8,344 nt of DNA from Clostridiaceae bacterium (GCA_029256485.1 JAQSXU010000234.1:1-8344), one strand, 5' to 3'; shown: positions 1-7,845, numbered from the stretch's first letter. The notes: a model not told the origin generated them from the sequence alone. Program-made: numbers and translations.

Positions 1-731
1 GATGGATTTAATGCCCATCCCTTTACATTTGTATCCCCTGTAATAGATTGACCATAGGTTGGTGTATCAATCCACATTATTGATTGTGGTTTTTGAACTG
101 TTATGGATACAGTTTTGGTCATTGTTGAGCCGTCATTTCCTATAGACCTTACCATAAGTGAGTGACTGCCGCCCTGTAAATTGCCTGTGCTCAAAGTATA
201 GGAAAATCCGCTTTGGCCTCCATTAATATATGTTGGATAAGCTGCTGCCACATCTGGTCTTGACTGTGCTATGGATGCTGTTCCCATATTCTGTCCATCT
301 ACTAATATGTCAACTTCTCTCACCCCAGATGGATTCAAGGTCCATCCCTTTACATTGGTATCTCCTGTAATAGATTGTCCATAGGTTGGTGTATCAACAC
401 ACATCAATGGCTGTGGTTTTTGAACTGATATGGATATGGTCCTGCTCATTACTGAGCCATCATTACCCACTGCTTTAACTACCAAGGAATGGCTGCCAGT
501 TTGTAAATTGCTGGTGCTTAAGTTATATGAAAACCCGCTTTGAGTTCCATTTATATACCCTGGATAAGCTGTTGCCACATCTGGTCTTGATTGTCCTATT
601 GCAGCACTTCCAAAATTCTGTCCATCTACTGATATGTCTACTTCCTTAACTCCAGAGGAATTTAATGCCCAACCCTTTACATTTGTATCCCCGCTAAGAA
701 TTTGTCCATTAAGTGGTGTGTCCACGCACAT
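1..731 (-). repeat. Tandem 327-nt coding repeat (109-residue Ig-like units)
   Basis: Reading the minus strand, unit 1 runs 731-405, unit 2 404-78 and unit 3 starts at 77 and is cut by the window edge. Each unit begins with a hydrophobic residue-Met-Cys/Trp pattern followed by 'DTP'. The spacing between equivalent ATG codons is exactly 327 nt in both steps. DNA similarity is high, for example 'GATACAAATGTAAAGGG' recurs with few changes in each unit. The units are probably duplicated structural domains and could recombine with one another. Confidence 0.85.
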
Positions 732-836
732 TAACGAACTGCTGTAGGCAGAAACTTTAGTTCCGCCAAAAAGTAACATTACGAGAAAAATAAAACTCAT
801 AATATACTTAATTTGTATTTTTTCTTTTGTCTGCAC
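1..836 (-). CDS. Secreted protein with tandem Ig-like repeats (N-terminal part, cut by left edge)
   Basis: The minus strand is open from a GTG at 836-834 to the window edge, giving 278 codons with no stop. The GTG follows an AAGGAGG ribosome binding site by 8 nt; an in-frame ATG at 800 has no such site. Residues 1-31 form a signal peptide: basic start (QTKEKIQIK), hydrophobic core (FIFLVMLLFGG) and a probable cleavage site after KVSA. From residue 36 come 109-residue units, two complete and a third cut off. Each carries 'GDTNVKGW.LN.SGV.EVD', 'VDGQN', 'QSRPDVA.AYP.YING.QSGFSY' and 'GNDGS.M'. Such units are common in clostridial exported proteins, often beside wall hydrolase or binding domains; any such domain would lie beyond the left edge, so the activity is unknown. 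The protein is probably exported to the cell surface or medium. The gene follows rmlD on the same strand but is separated from it by a terminator. Confidence 0.82.
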   Translation of the reverse strand, partial: MQTKEKIQIKYIMSFIFLVMLLFGGTKVSAYSSSLMCVDTPLNGQILSGDTNVKGWALNSSGVKEVDISVDGQNFGSAAIGQSRPDVATAYPGYINGTQSGFSYNLSTSNLQTGSHSLVVKAVGNDGSVMSRTISISVQKPQPLMCVDTPTYGQSITGDTNVKGWTLNPSGVREVDILVDGQNMGTASIAQSRPDVAAAYPTYINGGQSGFSYTLSTGNLQGGSHSLMVRSIGNDGSTMTKTVSITVQKPQSIMWIDTPTYGQSITGDTNVKGWALNP

Positions 837-940
837 TGGTGTTTCCTCCTTAATGTTATTAATACCATTTTAACATATATACGTTTTTAATGGGAATTTT
901 AATTCAATAATATTTTAGTAATAGTTGGCAAATTAAAATA

Positions 941-986
941 AAAAACAGCATTAACAGCTGATAACACTGCTAATACTGCTTTTTTT
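941..986 (-). terminator. Rho-independent terminator of rmlD
   Basis: An inverted repeat of about 17 nt (941-957 against 967-986) has a 9-nt loop. Read on the minus strand its imperfect positions become G-U pairs and the stem is followed by a run of U (GCTGTTTTTTATTTT). It begins just past the rmlD stop codon and separates rmlD from the secreted-protein gene. Confidence 0.75.
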
Positions 987-994
987 AAATATTT

Positions 995-1831
995 TTACAG
1001 ATTTTTTAAATATTCCTCTATTGCTTCTTCCCAAGGTCTTGTTATATCCCCTGTGGTAAGCTCCAGCATATAATTTTCAAGTACTGAATATTTAGGTCTT
1101 TTAGCTGGTCTTGGGAATTCATCTGTGCTGCATGGCACCACATTAACATTTATATTTTTTAATTCAAATATTTTCTTTGCAAAGTCATACCAGGAGCATC
1201 TTCCCTTACAAGTGCAGTGGAACAATCCATAATTTTTTTCTTCCACTAATTTTATTATTACTCTTGCAAGATCCACCGTGCTGGTGGGTGTACCGAACTG
1301 ATCATTTACCACCTTTATAGTATCATTTGTGCTGCTTAAATTTATCATGGTTTTAACAAAATTATTTCCGTCACCATAGAGCCACGCTGTTCTTAATATA
1401 TAATGTTTAGGGTTAAGCTCTTTAACCAGATTTTCTCCCTGAAGCTTTGATGCCCCATAAACTGTTTGAGGGTTTGGTGCATCAAACTCTGTTAATGGTT
1501 TATTAACCTGTCCGTCAAAAACATAGTCTGTGGAAATCTGTACAATTTCAGCACCAATTGAATAAGCTGCTTCTGCTAAGTTTTTTGGTCCTATGGTATT
1601 AATTCTGTAAGCATTATTTACATCTGTTTCACACTTATCTACAGCAGTATGAGCAGCGCAGTTAATTATTACATCAGGTCTTGTTTCTGATACCATTTTC
1701 TGTACTTTAGAATAATCAGTAATATCTAAATTGTTCACATCTGTAAGTATAAGCTCTACAGGTTTATCACTATATTGTTTTGTTAATTCTCTTCCTAATT
1801 GTCCATTTGATCCAGTTATAAGTATTTTCAT
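995..1831 (-). CDS. rmlD: dTDP-4-dehydrorhamnose reductase
   Basis: The 278-residue protein is a full-length member of the RmlD/RfbD family of extended short-chain dehydrogenases. This cytosolic enzyme reduces dTDP-4-dehydro-L-rhamnose to dTDP-L-rhamnose with NAD(P)H, the last step in making the rhamnose donor for surface polysaccharides. Visible marks are the N-terminal dinucleotide-binding loop GSNGQLG (7-13), 'NCAAHTAVDKCE' (57-68), 'STDYVFDG' (100-107), the catalytic YxxxK as YGASK (Y125, K129), 'RTAWLYGDG' (147-155) and the family's C-terminal 'RPAKRPKYSVLEN' (241-253). The ATG has AAGGAGA 9 nt upstream (1841-1847). No rmlA, rmlB or rmlC lies beside it; the gene is alone between a terminator and a divergent gene, so the other rhamnose genes must be elsewhere. 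It is also called rfbD. Confidence 0.95.
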   Translation of the reverse strand: MKILITGSNGQLGRELTKQYSDKPVELILTDVNNLDITDYSKVQKMVSETRPDVIINCAAHTAVDKCETDVNNAYRINTIGPKNLAEAAYSIGAEIVQISTDYVFDGQVNKPLTEFDAPNPQTVYGASKLQGENLVKELNPKHYILRTAWLYGDGNNFVKTMINLSSTNDTIKVVNDQFGTPTSTVDLARVIIKLVEEKNYGLFHCTCKGRCSWYDFAKKIFELKNINVNVVPCSTDEFPRPAKRPKYSVLENYMLELTTGDITRPWEEAIEEYLKNL

Positions 1832-1875
1832 GTTTTTACATCTCCTTAATGAATTAAGTATGTATAGTCCTTTTT

Positions 1876-1884
1876 ATTATAGCA
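1876..1884 (-). promoter_or_regulatory. Extended -10 promoter for rmlD
   Basis: On the minus strand TGCTATAAT (1884 to 1876) is a perfect extended -10 element about 45 nt upstream of the rmlD ATG. No good -35 box is visible at 16-18 nt, which is tolerated when the TGn extension is present. Confidence 0.5.
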
Positions 1885-1971
1885 CATACTTTTATATTAT
1901 AGGAAATTTCTATAAAAATCCATAATCTCTTATATGTGGCATGGTTTCTAATACATTCTTATATAGTTTAC

Positions 1972-1977
1972 TATAAT
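1972..1977 (+). promoter_or_regulatory. Possible -10 box for the glycerophosphotransferase/tagD pair
   Basis: A perfect TATAAT lies about 85 nt upstream of the plus-strand gene pair in the intergenic region shared with rmlD. The expected -35 position (around 1949-1954) does not match TTGACA well, so this is a weak call. If used, the transcript has a leader of roughly 80 nt in which I see no recognised riboswitch. Confidence 0.3.
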
Positions 1978-2063
1978 ATATTAACATTTTGTTCACAGAT
2001 TTGCCACAGTTCCGACATTGTGAGCTTGTATCATTAACTTAAATACATAATGTGAGGATGTCA

Positions 2064-3227
2064 ATGATGAATAAAATTATTAAAACACTTAAGCAATTGG
2101 GTTATTTGATAATAGCTGTACTATCCAAATTGCTTTTTAAAAAAAGAAACAGATGGGTATTTGGTGCCTGGTTTGGCACCAGTTTTTCCGACAACAGCAA
2201 ATACCTTTATTTAAAGGTTTTAAAGGATTACAAAGAAATTGAAGCAGTGTGGATAATAAAGGATAAGGATGAAATTAAACATATTAACAGTTTAGGCGGT
2301 AAAGCACTTTTATATGGTTCATTTGCTGCCAATTGTTATGTGGCCACTGCTGATGTGGTTTTTATGACTCATAACTATGTGGATTTATCTCCAATATATT
2401 TAATAAGCAAAGCATACAAAGTTCAGCTTTGGCATGGAGTTGCCTTTAAAAAAATCGGCAGAGATGCAGTGAAGGATAATAATTTAAATATCTTTGAAAG
2501 TTTAAAAAGTAAAATAATTAATGTGTGGGAAGACTGTGATTTATATATTGCACCTTCAGAGGAATATGGAAGTAAAGTAAAGAGTGCTTTTAATGCTCCG
2601 GACAATAAAATTTTAAAAGTTGGACAGCCAAGAAATGACATGTTTTTTTCAGAGAACACAGCAAGAAATAAGTTCCCAAATAAAAAGATTATTACATATA
2701 TGCCCACCTTCAGAGATAATAAGGACTTTTCATTCGATTTCAGCAAATTAAAAAGTTCCCAGGAGGAGGCATTAAATTCTGTTTTAAATAAGTATAATGC
2801 AGTTATCATACAAAAGAAGCATTTTGTAAATGCCAGCTGCAGTAAATTTAAAAATTCTACTGAAGAAAATGTTATTAATTTAAATAAAGTGGACACACAG
2901 GAGCTTCTCATTTCAACAGATATGTTGATTACAGACTATTCAAGCTGCTATTTTGACTTCTTATTATTAGACAGACCTATTATACACTTTGTATATGACT
3001 ACAAATACTACAGTGAGAAGGATAGAGGAGTTTATTATAACATTGAGGATGTGTGCGGCGGTAAAATATGCTTTGACTTTAATTCTCTTCTTAAAAGTAT
3101 TGAAGATTATTTGAGCAATCCTAATGTGGATTCAGATCAAAGAGATAAAGCGAGAAAAAGATTTGTTACCTATGATGACGGTAACTGTTCAGATAAAATA
3201 ATCAAATACATCATGGGGAGGTGTTAA
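2064..3227 (+). CDS. CDP-glycerol glycerophosphotransferase family protein (TagB/TagF-like)
   Basis: The 387-residue protein belongs to the family that moves glycerol-phosphate from CDP-glycerol onto a lipid-linked acceptor or a growing poly(glycerol-phosphate) chain at the cytoplasmic face of the membrane, as in wall teichoic acid synthesis. Family marks in order are '[18 protein letters not shown]' (31-48), '[14 protein letters not shown]' with the conserved WHG (121-134), 'GQPRND' (187-192), 'YMPTFRDN' (212-219), '[19 protein letters not shown]' (288-306) and 'DRGVYYN' near 320. A short hydrophobic stretch near 13-25 may help membrane attachment. A GTG at 2052 opens the frame, but GAGG at 2054-2057 is placed to serve the ATG at 2064 (or 2067), so I start there. 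It is about the size of a single catalytic domain, shorter than polymerases with an added N-terminal domain; primase or polymerase activity cannot be told from sequence. The tagD-like gene follows after 1 nt, and its ribosome binding site lies inside this gene's last codons. Confidence 0.9.
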   Translation: MMNKIIKTLKQLGYLIIAVLSKLLFKKRNRWVFGAWFGTSFSDNSKYLYLKVLKDYKEIEAVWIIKDKDEIKHINSLGGKALLYGSFAANCYVATADVVFMTHNYVDLSPIYLISKAYKVQLWHGVAFKKIGRDAVKDNNLNIFESLKSKIINVWEDCDLYIAPSEEYGSKVKSAFNAPDNKILKVGQPRNDMFFSENTARNKFPNKKIITYMPTFRDNKDFSFDFSKLKSSQEEALNSVLNKYNAVIIQKKHFVNASCSKFKNSTEENVINLNKVDTQELLISTDMLITDYSSCYFDFLLLDRPIIHFVYDYKYYSEKDRGVYYNIEDVCGGKICFDFNSLLKSIEDYLSNPNVDSDQRDKARKRFVTYDDGNCSDKIIKYIMGRC

Positions 3228-3228
3228 T

Positions 3229-3630
3229 TTGAAAAAAGTAATAACCTACGGCACCTTTGATTTATTTCATTATGGTCATGTAAATCTACTGAAACGTGCA
3301 AAGGCTTTAGGTGATTATTTAATTGTTGCACTATCAACAGACGATTTTAACTTAATAAAAAATAAAACTGCACATTTCAGCTATGAGAAGAGAAAAGAAA
3401 TTCTAGAGGCTATACGATATGTGGATGAAGTGATACCTGAAGAAAACTGGGAGCAGAAAGTAACGGACATTAAAAAATATAATATAGACATATTTGTTAT
3501 AGGCGATGACTGGGCTGGGAAGTTTGACTTTGTGACATGCAGCCTATATAAAGCGTACTTATGGGCTAAAAATAAAAGGCAATCGCCTGTCAGTAACAGA
3601 AATAATGTTATTGACAGGCGATTTTTATAA
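3229..3630 (+). CDS. tagD: Glycerol-3-phosphate cytidylyltransferase, 3'-truncated (probably inactive)
   Basis: Residues 1-101 closely match the TagD family, which makes CDP-glycerol from CTP and glycerol-3-phosphate for teichoic acid synthesis. The nucleotidyltransferase motif is HYGH (14-17) within '[11 protein letters not shown]', followed by 'ALSTDDFN' (34-41), '[15 protein letters not shown]' (63-77) and '[10 protein letters not shown]' (92-101). After F101 the match stops. The family normally continues for about 25-30 residues, including the 'RTxGISTT' motif near 113-120 that contacts the nucleotide; here the tail is unrelated and its last 15 or so residues are translated from a terminator hairpin. 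The start is TTG with GGGGAGG 7 nt upstream. It sits 1 nt after the glycerophosphotransferase, clearly in an operon. I infer a 3' deletion joined to other DNA, so the product is probably inactive unless a second copy exists. Confidence 0.85.
   Translation: MKKVITYGTFDLFHYGHVNLLKRAKALGDYLIVALSTDDFNLIKNKTAHFSYEKRKEILEAIRYVDEVIPEENWEQKVTDIKKYNIDIFVIGDDWAGKFDFVTCSLYKAYLWAKNKRQSPVSNRNNVIDRRFL
3581..3626 (+). terminator. Strong hairpin terminator inside the tagD reading frame
   Basis: The arms 3581-3597 and 3607-3623 form a 17-bp stem (AATCGCCTGTCAGTAAC and its partner) with one G-U pair and a 9-nt loop, followed by TTTTT to 3626. This is a textbook intrinsic terminator for the plus strand. On the minus strand the stem has one A-C mismatch and is followed by a broken U run (GCCTTTTATTTTT), so it may act both ways. 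It ends just before the TAA at 3628-3630 that closes the tagD frame. Confidence 0.85.
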
Positions 3631-3784
3631 GCCATGGTACTTCATCAACACTATTATTTAACAGAGCCGTTAGGCTGACAGAAAGATTAGATAGCAAAGA
3701 ACCTATATTCCATCTCATCCAGGTGAATACATTTACATTACTTGATATATTTCCATAATTGTTATATAATGAAATGTATGTCAC
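3608..3784 (-). other. Short open frame, possible gene remnant
   Basis: The minus strand is open for 58 codons from a GTG at 3784 to a TAA inside the terminator hairpin. The translation is protein-like in composition ('FTWMRWNIGSLL', then '[12 protein letters not shown]' at the end), but there is no ribosome binding site, two stop codons lie close upstream, and it overlaps the chemoreceptor promoter on the other strand. I do not recognise it. It may be the decayed tail of a lost gene or chance; I do not treat it as an expressed gene. Confidence 0.2.
3742..3770 (+). promoter_or_regulatory. Sigma-A promoter of the chemoreceptor gene
   Basis: TTGATA (3742-3747) and a perfect TATAAT (3765-3770) are separated by 17 nt. 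This is the best promoter in the window. It implies a start near 3777 and a leader of about 110 nt. I see no motility-sigma (sigma-D) type promoter, so the receptor may be expressed outside the flagellar regulon. Confidence 0.75.
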
Positions 3785-3801
3785 AATGTGGAATGATGTA
3801 T

Positions 3802-3849
3802 ATTATCAGAGAATTGTGTATATAGTCATACAATTAATTTTCTGATAAT
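3802..3849 (+). promoter_or_regulatory. Leader hairpin upstream of the chemoreceptor
   Basis: ATTATCAGA (3802-3810) pairs perfectly with TCTGATAAT (3841-3849), and inside it AATTGT (3812-3817) pairs with ACAATT (3830-3835), leaving a 12-nt loop and a small asymmetric internal loop. It sits in the predicted 5' leader, ending 40 nt before the ATG and 27 nt before the ribosome binding site. No U run follows, so it is not an obvious terminator. It may stabilise the mRNA, be a protein site, or be chance in A/T-rich DNA. Confidence 0.4.
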
Positions 3850-3889
3850 TAAAAAGCTATTTAAATAATAATCTTTGGAGGTTTTATCT

Positions 3890-5884
3890 ATGAAAAGTAT
3901 TAAAGCAAAGCTATTGTTATCTATCGAATCATTAATTTTAGTAATTATAATTGGATTAAGCGGTTTATCATTAAAAATTTCATCCAATGCACTTAAAAAT
4001 AATAACAATAAGACTATGCCTGTAATTGCTGAGGAAGGAGCAAAAGTTATTTCAGCCAGGATTTCAGAGCAATTAAGTATAGTTGAGCAGATTGCTATGC
4101 GTGATACTATGAAAGATAGCACAATACCTGCAGATAAAAAGCTGGAATTGCTAAAGGACGATATCAAAAAAAATAATTATATTAGATGCGCAATAGTTGA
4201 TCTAAACGGAAACGCTGTATATTCCGATTCGTATACTGCAAATCTTTCTGATAGAGATTATGTTAAAACAGCCCTTTCAGGAAAGGTAGCTGTTTCTGAT
4301 CCTATTGTAAGTAAAACAGATAAAAAGGTAGTAGTAGTGTATGCTGCGCCAATAAAAGTAAACAATAAAGTAGTTGGAGTATTTTTTGGTTCGAAAGATG
4401 GAAATGAAATTAGTTCCCTTTCAAACGACATAACCTTTGGAAACACAGGAAAATCGTTTATGATAGCAAAAGATGGAGTTAAAATAGCACACTATAACAA
4501 AGACTTAGTTGTTAAGATGGATAATGATTTTGAAAATGTAAAGAAAGACCCTAAGTTACAGGAACTTGTAAGCCTAGAGAAAAAAATGGTGAATGGTGAA
4601 AAGGGTTCTAGTACATATTCTTATAATGGACAGCAAAAATTCTTAGCTTTTGCTCCAGTTCAAAATACAACATGGTCATTGGCTGTTGTTGCTGATCAAA
4701 GTGAAATATATTCAGAGCTTCAGCATTTGAAGATTTATATAGTTGGTTTTGCCATACTATTTGTAATTTTAGCTGCCATTATTGTATATATAGTATCAAA
4801 TAGTGTGACCAAAAGAGTAAAATTGGCAACAGATTATTTAGTTACAATGGCATCTGGTGATTTCTCAAATATAGTTTCTGAAAATCATTTCAAAATTAAA
4901 GATGAAATAGGAACAATGTTACAGGCAGTGGATACTATGCAAAAATCGATAAAAGCCATGCTACATTCAGTAACAGATAATTCAACTAAAATTGATGATG
5001 CATCACAAAATTTATCTTCTATATCTGTGCAAATGAGTTCCTCTTCGGAATCTGTTTCAATTGCAATCCAAGAAATGACTAACGGGGCAACATCTCAGGC
5101 TGAAGATTTAGTTACCATAACTGAAGCCTTGAATGGTTTTAGTGATAATTTAGGGAAAATTACTGAGGCGATTAAAGATGTTGATACAAATTCTAAAGGA
5201 ATTATGACACTGGCAGGAGAAAGCAGCGATCAAATTTTTAAGCTTGAACAATCCATAACTGATACCACAAATACATTCAAAAATTTCGAAACTAAAATTA
5301 TAGATTCCGGTAAAAATATAAGTAAAATAAATGAAATAACCGACTTAATTAACTCCATATCAGAGCAAACAAACCTGCTTGCACTTAATGCAGCCATTGA
5401 AGCCGCAAGAGCTGGAGAAGCAGGAAAAGGTTTTTCTGTAGTAGCAGATGAAATTAGAAAGCTGGCAGAACAATCTAAAGATTCTTCTGATAATATATCA
5501 AAGCTAATTACAAATATCAATAACCAAAACAAAATAATGGTAAATACTACCTCGGAGGTTAATGATGACTTGGGCAAACAGGCTTCAGTTATCGGTAGTA
5601 CATTAAATTCATTTAGTAATATTATTAAAGCTATAAATGAAATCATACCTAAAATTGAAAACATAAATCATGCTGCATTGAGCATAAATGAGAGTAAAAA
5701 TGATATACTCGCTAAAGTTGAGTCTACAGCTGCCATTGCGGAGGAAACCTCAGCTGCTACAGAGGAGATATCTGCCTCCTCAGAAGAAATTAACAGCTCT
5801 TCAGAAGAGGTTTCAGAGGCTGCTGATAACCTTACTTCAATGACTAATGAAATGATGGTTCAGGTTAAAAAGTTTAAATTATAA
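3890..5884 (+). CDS. Methyl-accepting chemotaxis protein with double Cache sensor
   Basis: This 664-residue transmembrane chemoreceptor passes ligand binding outside the cell to the CheA/CheW kinase complex. Order of parts: TM1 (about 8-28), an extracellular dCache-type sensor (about 35-275, with '[14 protein letters not shown]' and '[11 protein letters not shown]' of the membrane-distal lobe and 'FMIAKDG' of the second), TM2 (about 281-304), HAMP (about 305-357) and the long cytoplasmic coiled coil. The hairpin tip, '[19 protein letters not shown]' at about 491-509, is nearly identical to the family consensus. Candidate methylation sites lie in the Glu/Ser-rich helix near 615-645 ([17 protein letters not shown]). 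There is no CheR-binding pentapeptide at the C terminus (ends KKFKL). The ligand cannot be predicted. The ATG at 3890 has GGAGG 8 nt upstream; a TTG at 3875 overlaps that site and is rejected. It is a single-gene unit with its own promoter and terminator and no che or motility genes nearby. Confidence 0.95.
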   Translation: MKSIKAKLLLSIESLILVIIIGLSGLSLKISSNALKNNNNKTMPVIAEEGAKVISARISEQLSIVEQIAMRDTMKDSTIPADKKLELLKDDIKKNNYIRCAIVDLNGNAVYSDSYTANLSDRDYVKTALSGKVAVSDPIVSKTDKKVVVVYAAPIKVNNKVVGVFFGSKDGNEISSLSNDITFGNTGKSFMIAKDGVKIAHYNKDLVVKMDNDFENVKKDPKLQELVSLEKKMVNGEKGSSTYSYNGQQKFLAFAPVQNTTWSLAVVADQSEIYSELQHLKIYIVGFAILFVILAAIIVYIVSNSVTKRVKLATDYLVTMASGDFSNIVSENHFKIKDEIGTMLQAVDTMQKSIKAMLHSVTDNSTKIDDASQNLSSISVQMSSSSESVSIAIQEMTNGATSQAEDLVTITEALNGFSDNLGKITEAIKDVDTNSKGIMTLAGESSDQIFKLEQSITDTTNTFKNFETKIIDSGKNISKINEITDLINSISEQTNLLALNAAIEAARAGEAGKGFSVVADEIRKLAEQSKDSSDNISKLITNINNQNKIMVNTTSEVNDDLGKQASVIGSTLNSFSNIIKAINEIIPKIENINHAALSINESKNDILAKVESTAAIAEETSAATEEISASSEEINSSSEEVSEAADNLTSMTNEMMVQVKKFKL

Positions 5885-5981
5885 ACAGCCTGTTTAGCTA
5901 GTGCATACTGCCAGGTAAGCTCTGTTAAGTACTAGTTAAAAGACTCTTCAATATCACACCTTTTTACAAGCATAAAAATCT

Positions 5982-6034
5982 CCCTGTAAAAGTAGGGTGT
6001 AATTATTGACTCTACTTTTACAGGGCTAGTTTTT
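5982..6034. terminator. Bidirectional terminator between convergent genes
   Basis: A perfect 14-bp stem (CCCTGTAAAAGTAG at 5982-5995, partner at 6012-6025) has a 16-nt loop. On the plus strand it is followed by CTAGTTTTT, ending the chemoreceptor transcript; on the minus strand by AGATTTTTAT, ending the GMC oxidoreductase transcript. Confidence 0.85.
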
Positions 6035-6085
6035 CAATTGTTATCATGATTTATATGAATCTGACAATGTTTTGTTAGTGCATAG

Positions 6086-7822
6086 CTATTCTATAGAAAA
6101 TCCAAAATGCTTGGCTAATTCTTCATCACTTACATCCAATGGATTTTGATCATTCTTTATAAATTGTGCAGCATTCAGGCCGATTACCTGCACAGGCATT
6201 GTATTGTTTCCATCCTGCAAAACAGGACATATTGAAAGATCGGCAACTTTAAGATTTTTAGTACCAAACACATTCAGGAATCCATCAACAACTCCATCCT
6301 TAATACTCTTTCCCATCCTGCACTGTCCGCCAAAGTGGGCTGTATTACCATAAGAAGCCCTTACATAATCAGCAAGTTTTCTTCGTTTTTCTGCCTCATC
6401 AGTTATTTCGAATATATCCTCTGAAGGGTATACAACTCTGTAAATTCCTGCTTTGTCATAATATTGAGCCCTTTTCATAATATTGTATACGTCAATATAT
6501 CTATCTATCATAAAATTCAAGTCATTAACATCTGCCAAAGGGTTAAGATCAAGAGAAGGATAGGCCTCAGGGTCACTGTGGGTTACCATTATGGTACCTC
6601 TGCTTTTAGGTGTAAGGTCATAAATACTAATGCTCATCACATTACTGTTTTTTCTGGGATCAAAGGCCCAGTTGTTAGCAACTACTACTGCAGCAGGTAC
6701 ACTGGAGGGTGTCAAAGAGCTGTATATTTGGAGCCGTCTGCCTTCAGTTGGTGCGTAACCTTTAAAAGCACCTAATGGAAATGGCAGATCCGGATCTGCA
6801 TTTTGTACCGCCAGCAGTCGTGAAGTTTCTACTTCTATTCCTATTCCGGCAATAAAATGTGTTACAAAATTGTAGCCAACATTTGGGCTCTCTACCAATG
6901 TTGTTAGCCCTGCTTTAGCTAAATCAGTGGATTTCCCTATTCCAGAACGCTGCAGAATCACAGAAGAAAAATTACCTGCGGATAAAATTATTCCCTTTCT
7001 TCCATAAGCCTGATATGATTTTCCATCACGAACATAGTTAACACCTACTGCAATATTTATCCCTTTTTTCTTTAAAAATATAATATTATCCACAGTAGTT
7101 TTGGCTAAAATCACCAACTCCCTGCCGTCAACTCCGTACTCATCAGGGTGAAATTCGTTGCCTTGTGTTACAATCTCCTCATTCAAATATCCTGTTGCTG
7201 TAGATGATCGAACAAATTTGCCATCTTCTTTTCTATTTAAAATTTGTGATCTGTAAAAAGTACAATCTCTTACGCCCGTATTATAGTCTTTAACAACGGG
7301 GATACCTAAAACATCTGATGTTGCATTTGCCAGAACTGTTGTAAGTCCATTCTTCGGAATCATCTGCTGTCTGACAAAAATTGGACCATTTGTACCACGC
7401 TCACTCCATTCCTGTGTCATTCCTGTATAGGTTTCATTTTTAATAAATAATGGTTTAACACTATCATATTTCCATTGAGGTCCAAATTGCTCTCCTAAAC
7501 CATCATAATACTCTCTGCTTCCTCGCACTGCATACATTGCATTATGCTCAGAGCTTCCTCCAATGGCTCGGCCGCTGGATATTCTAAGCTGCCGATTGCC
7601 TATGGGTGCCTCAAGTTTTGTAAGCATATTAAATGAATACTTATTATCAGTGTTAAAAGCACTGGCTCCAGTGTTACTTCCACTGCTTAGTTCCAGCATC
7701 ATATTTGTTCCTGCCTCAAGGACAAGCACCGAGGTGCTCTTATCATCTGTTAATTCTTTTGCAATTATTCCTCCGGCAGTACCCGCACCAATAACTATAT
7801 AATCATAAATTTTTTTCCTCAT
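6086..7822 (-). CDS. GMC-family FAD-dependent oxidoreductase
   Basis: The 578-residue protein belongs to the glucose-methanol-choline (GMC) flavoprotein family, which oxidises alcohol groups of sugars, choline, sterols and other substrates using bound FAD. Marks in order are the Rossmann FAD motif 'VIGAGTAGG' with 'VLVLEAG' ending its second strand (10-38), the GMC signature 'GRAIGGSSEHNAMYAVRG' (84-101), the second signature region 'SAGNFSSVILQRSGIG' (281-296), and the C-terminal catalytic region 'NTAHFGGQCRMG' with the conserved His near 496, then 'GTKNLKVADLSICP' and 'GNNTMPVQVIGLNAAQFI' with Asn in the second catalytic position. There is no signal peptide, so it is probably cytosolic. The ATG at 7822 lies 7 nt from GGGGAGG; a GTG at 7825 is only 4 nt away and less likely. 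Substrate and electron acceptor cannot be named. In an anaerobe the acceptor would have to be something other than oxygen. The gene stands alone, so context gives no pathway. Confidence 0.9.
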   Translation of the reverse strand: MRKKIYDYIVIGAGTAGGIIAKELTDDKSTSVLVLEAGTNMMLELSSGSNTGASAFNTDNKYSFNMLTKLEAPIGNRQLRISSGRAIGGSSEHNAMYAVRGSREYYDGLGEQFGPQWKYDSVKPLFIKNETYTGMTQEWSERGTNGPIFVRQQMIPKNGLTTVLANATSDVLGIPVVKDYNTGVRDCTFYRSQILNRKEDGKFVRSSTATGYLNEEIVTQGNEFHPDEYGVDGRELVILAKTTVDNIIFLKKKGINIAVGVNYVRDGKSYQAYGRKGIILSAGNFSSVILQRSGIGKSTDLAKAGLTTLVESPNVGYNFVTHFIAGIGIEVETSRLLAVQNADPDLPFPLGAFKGYAPTEGRRLQIYSSLTPSSVPAAVVVANNWAFDPRKNSNVMSISIYDLTPKSRGTIMVTHSDPEAYPSLDLNPLADVNDLNFMIDRYIDVYNIMKRAQYYDKAGIYRVVYPSEDIFEITDEAEKRRKLADYVRASYGNTAHFGGQCRMGKSIKDGVVDGFLNVFGTKNLKVADLSICPVLQDGNNTMPVQVIGLNAAQFIKNDQNPLDVSDEELAKHFGFSIE

Positions 7823-7845
7823 CACTTTACCTCCCCTTAGTATAA

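Noticed and set aside
1731..1925. Plus-strand open frame of 64 codons overlapping the start of rmlD
   Set aside because: It lies mostly opposite the rmlD coding sequence, has no convincing ribosome binding site, and its translation resembles no family.
2423..2911. Minus-strand open frame of 162 codons inside the glycerophosphotransferase gene
   Set aside because: It is fully antisense to a gene with clear family motifs; its leucine- and phenylalanine-rich translation is typical of an antisense shadow.
3631..3741. Possible riboswitch upstream of the chemoreceptor
   Set aside because: I looked for the c-di-GMP riboswitch motifs often found before clostridial receptors; the conserved core is absent and the stretch lies upstream of the predicted promoter.
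5230..5664. Minus-strand open frame of 144 codons inside the chemoreceptor gene
   Set aside because: It is antisense to the highly conserved signalling domain; the apparent hydrophobic protein results from the A/T-rich coiled-coil codons.
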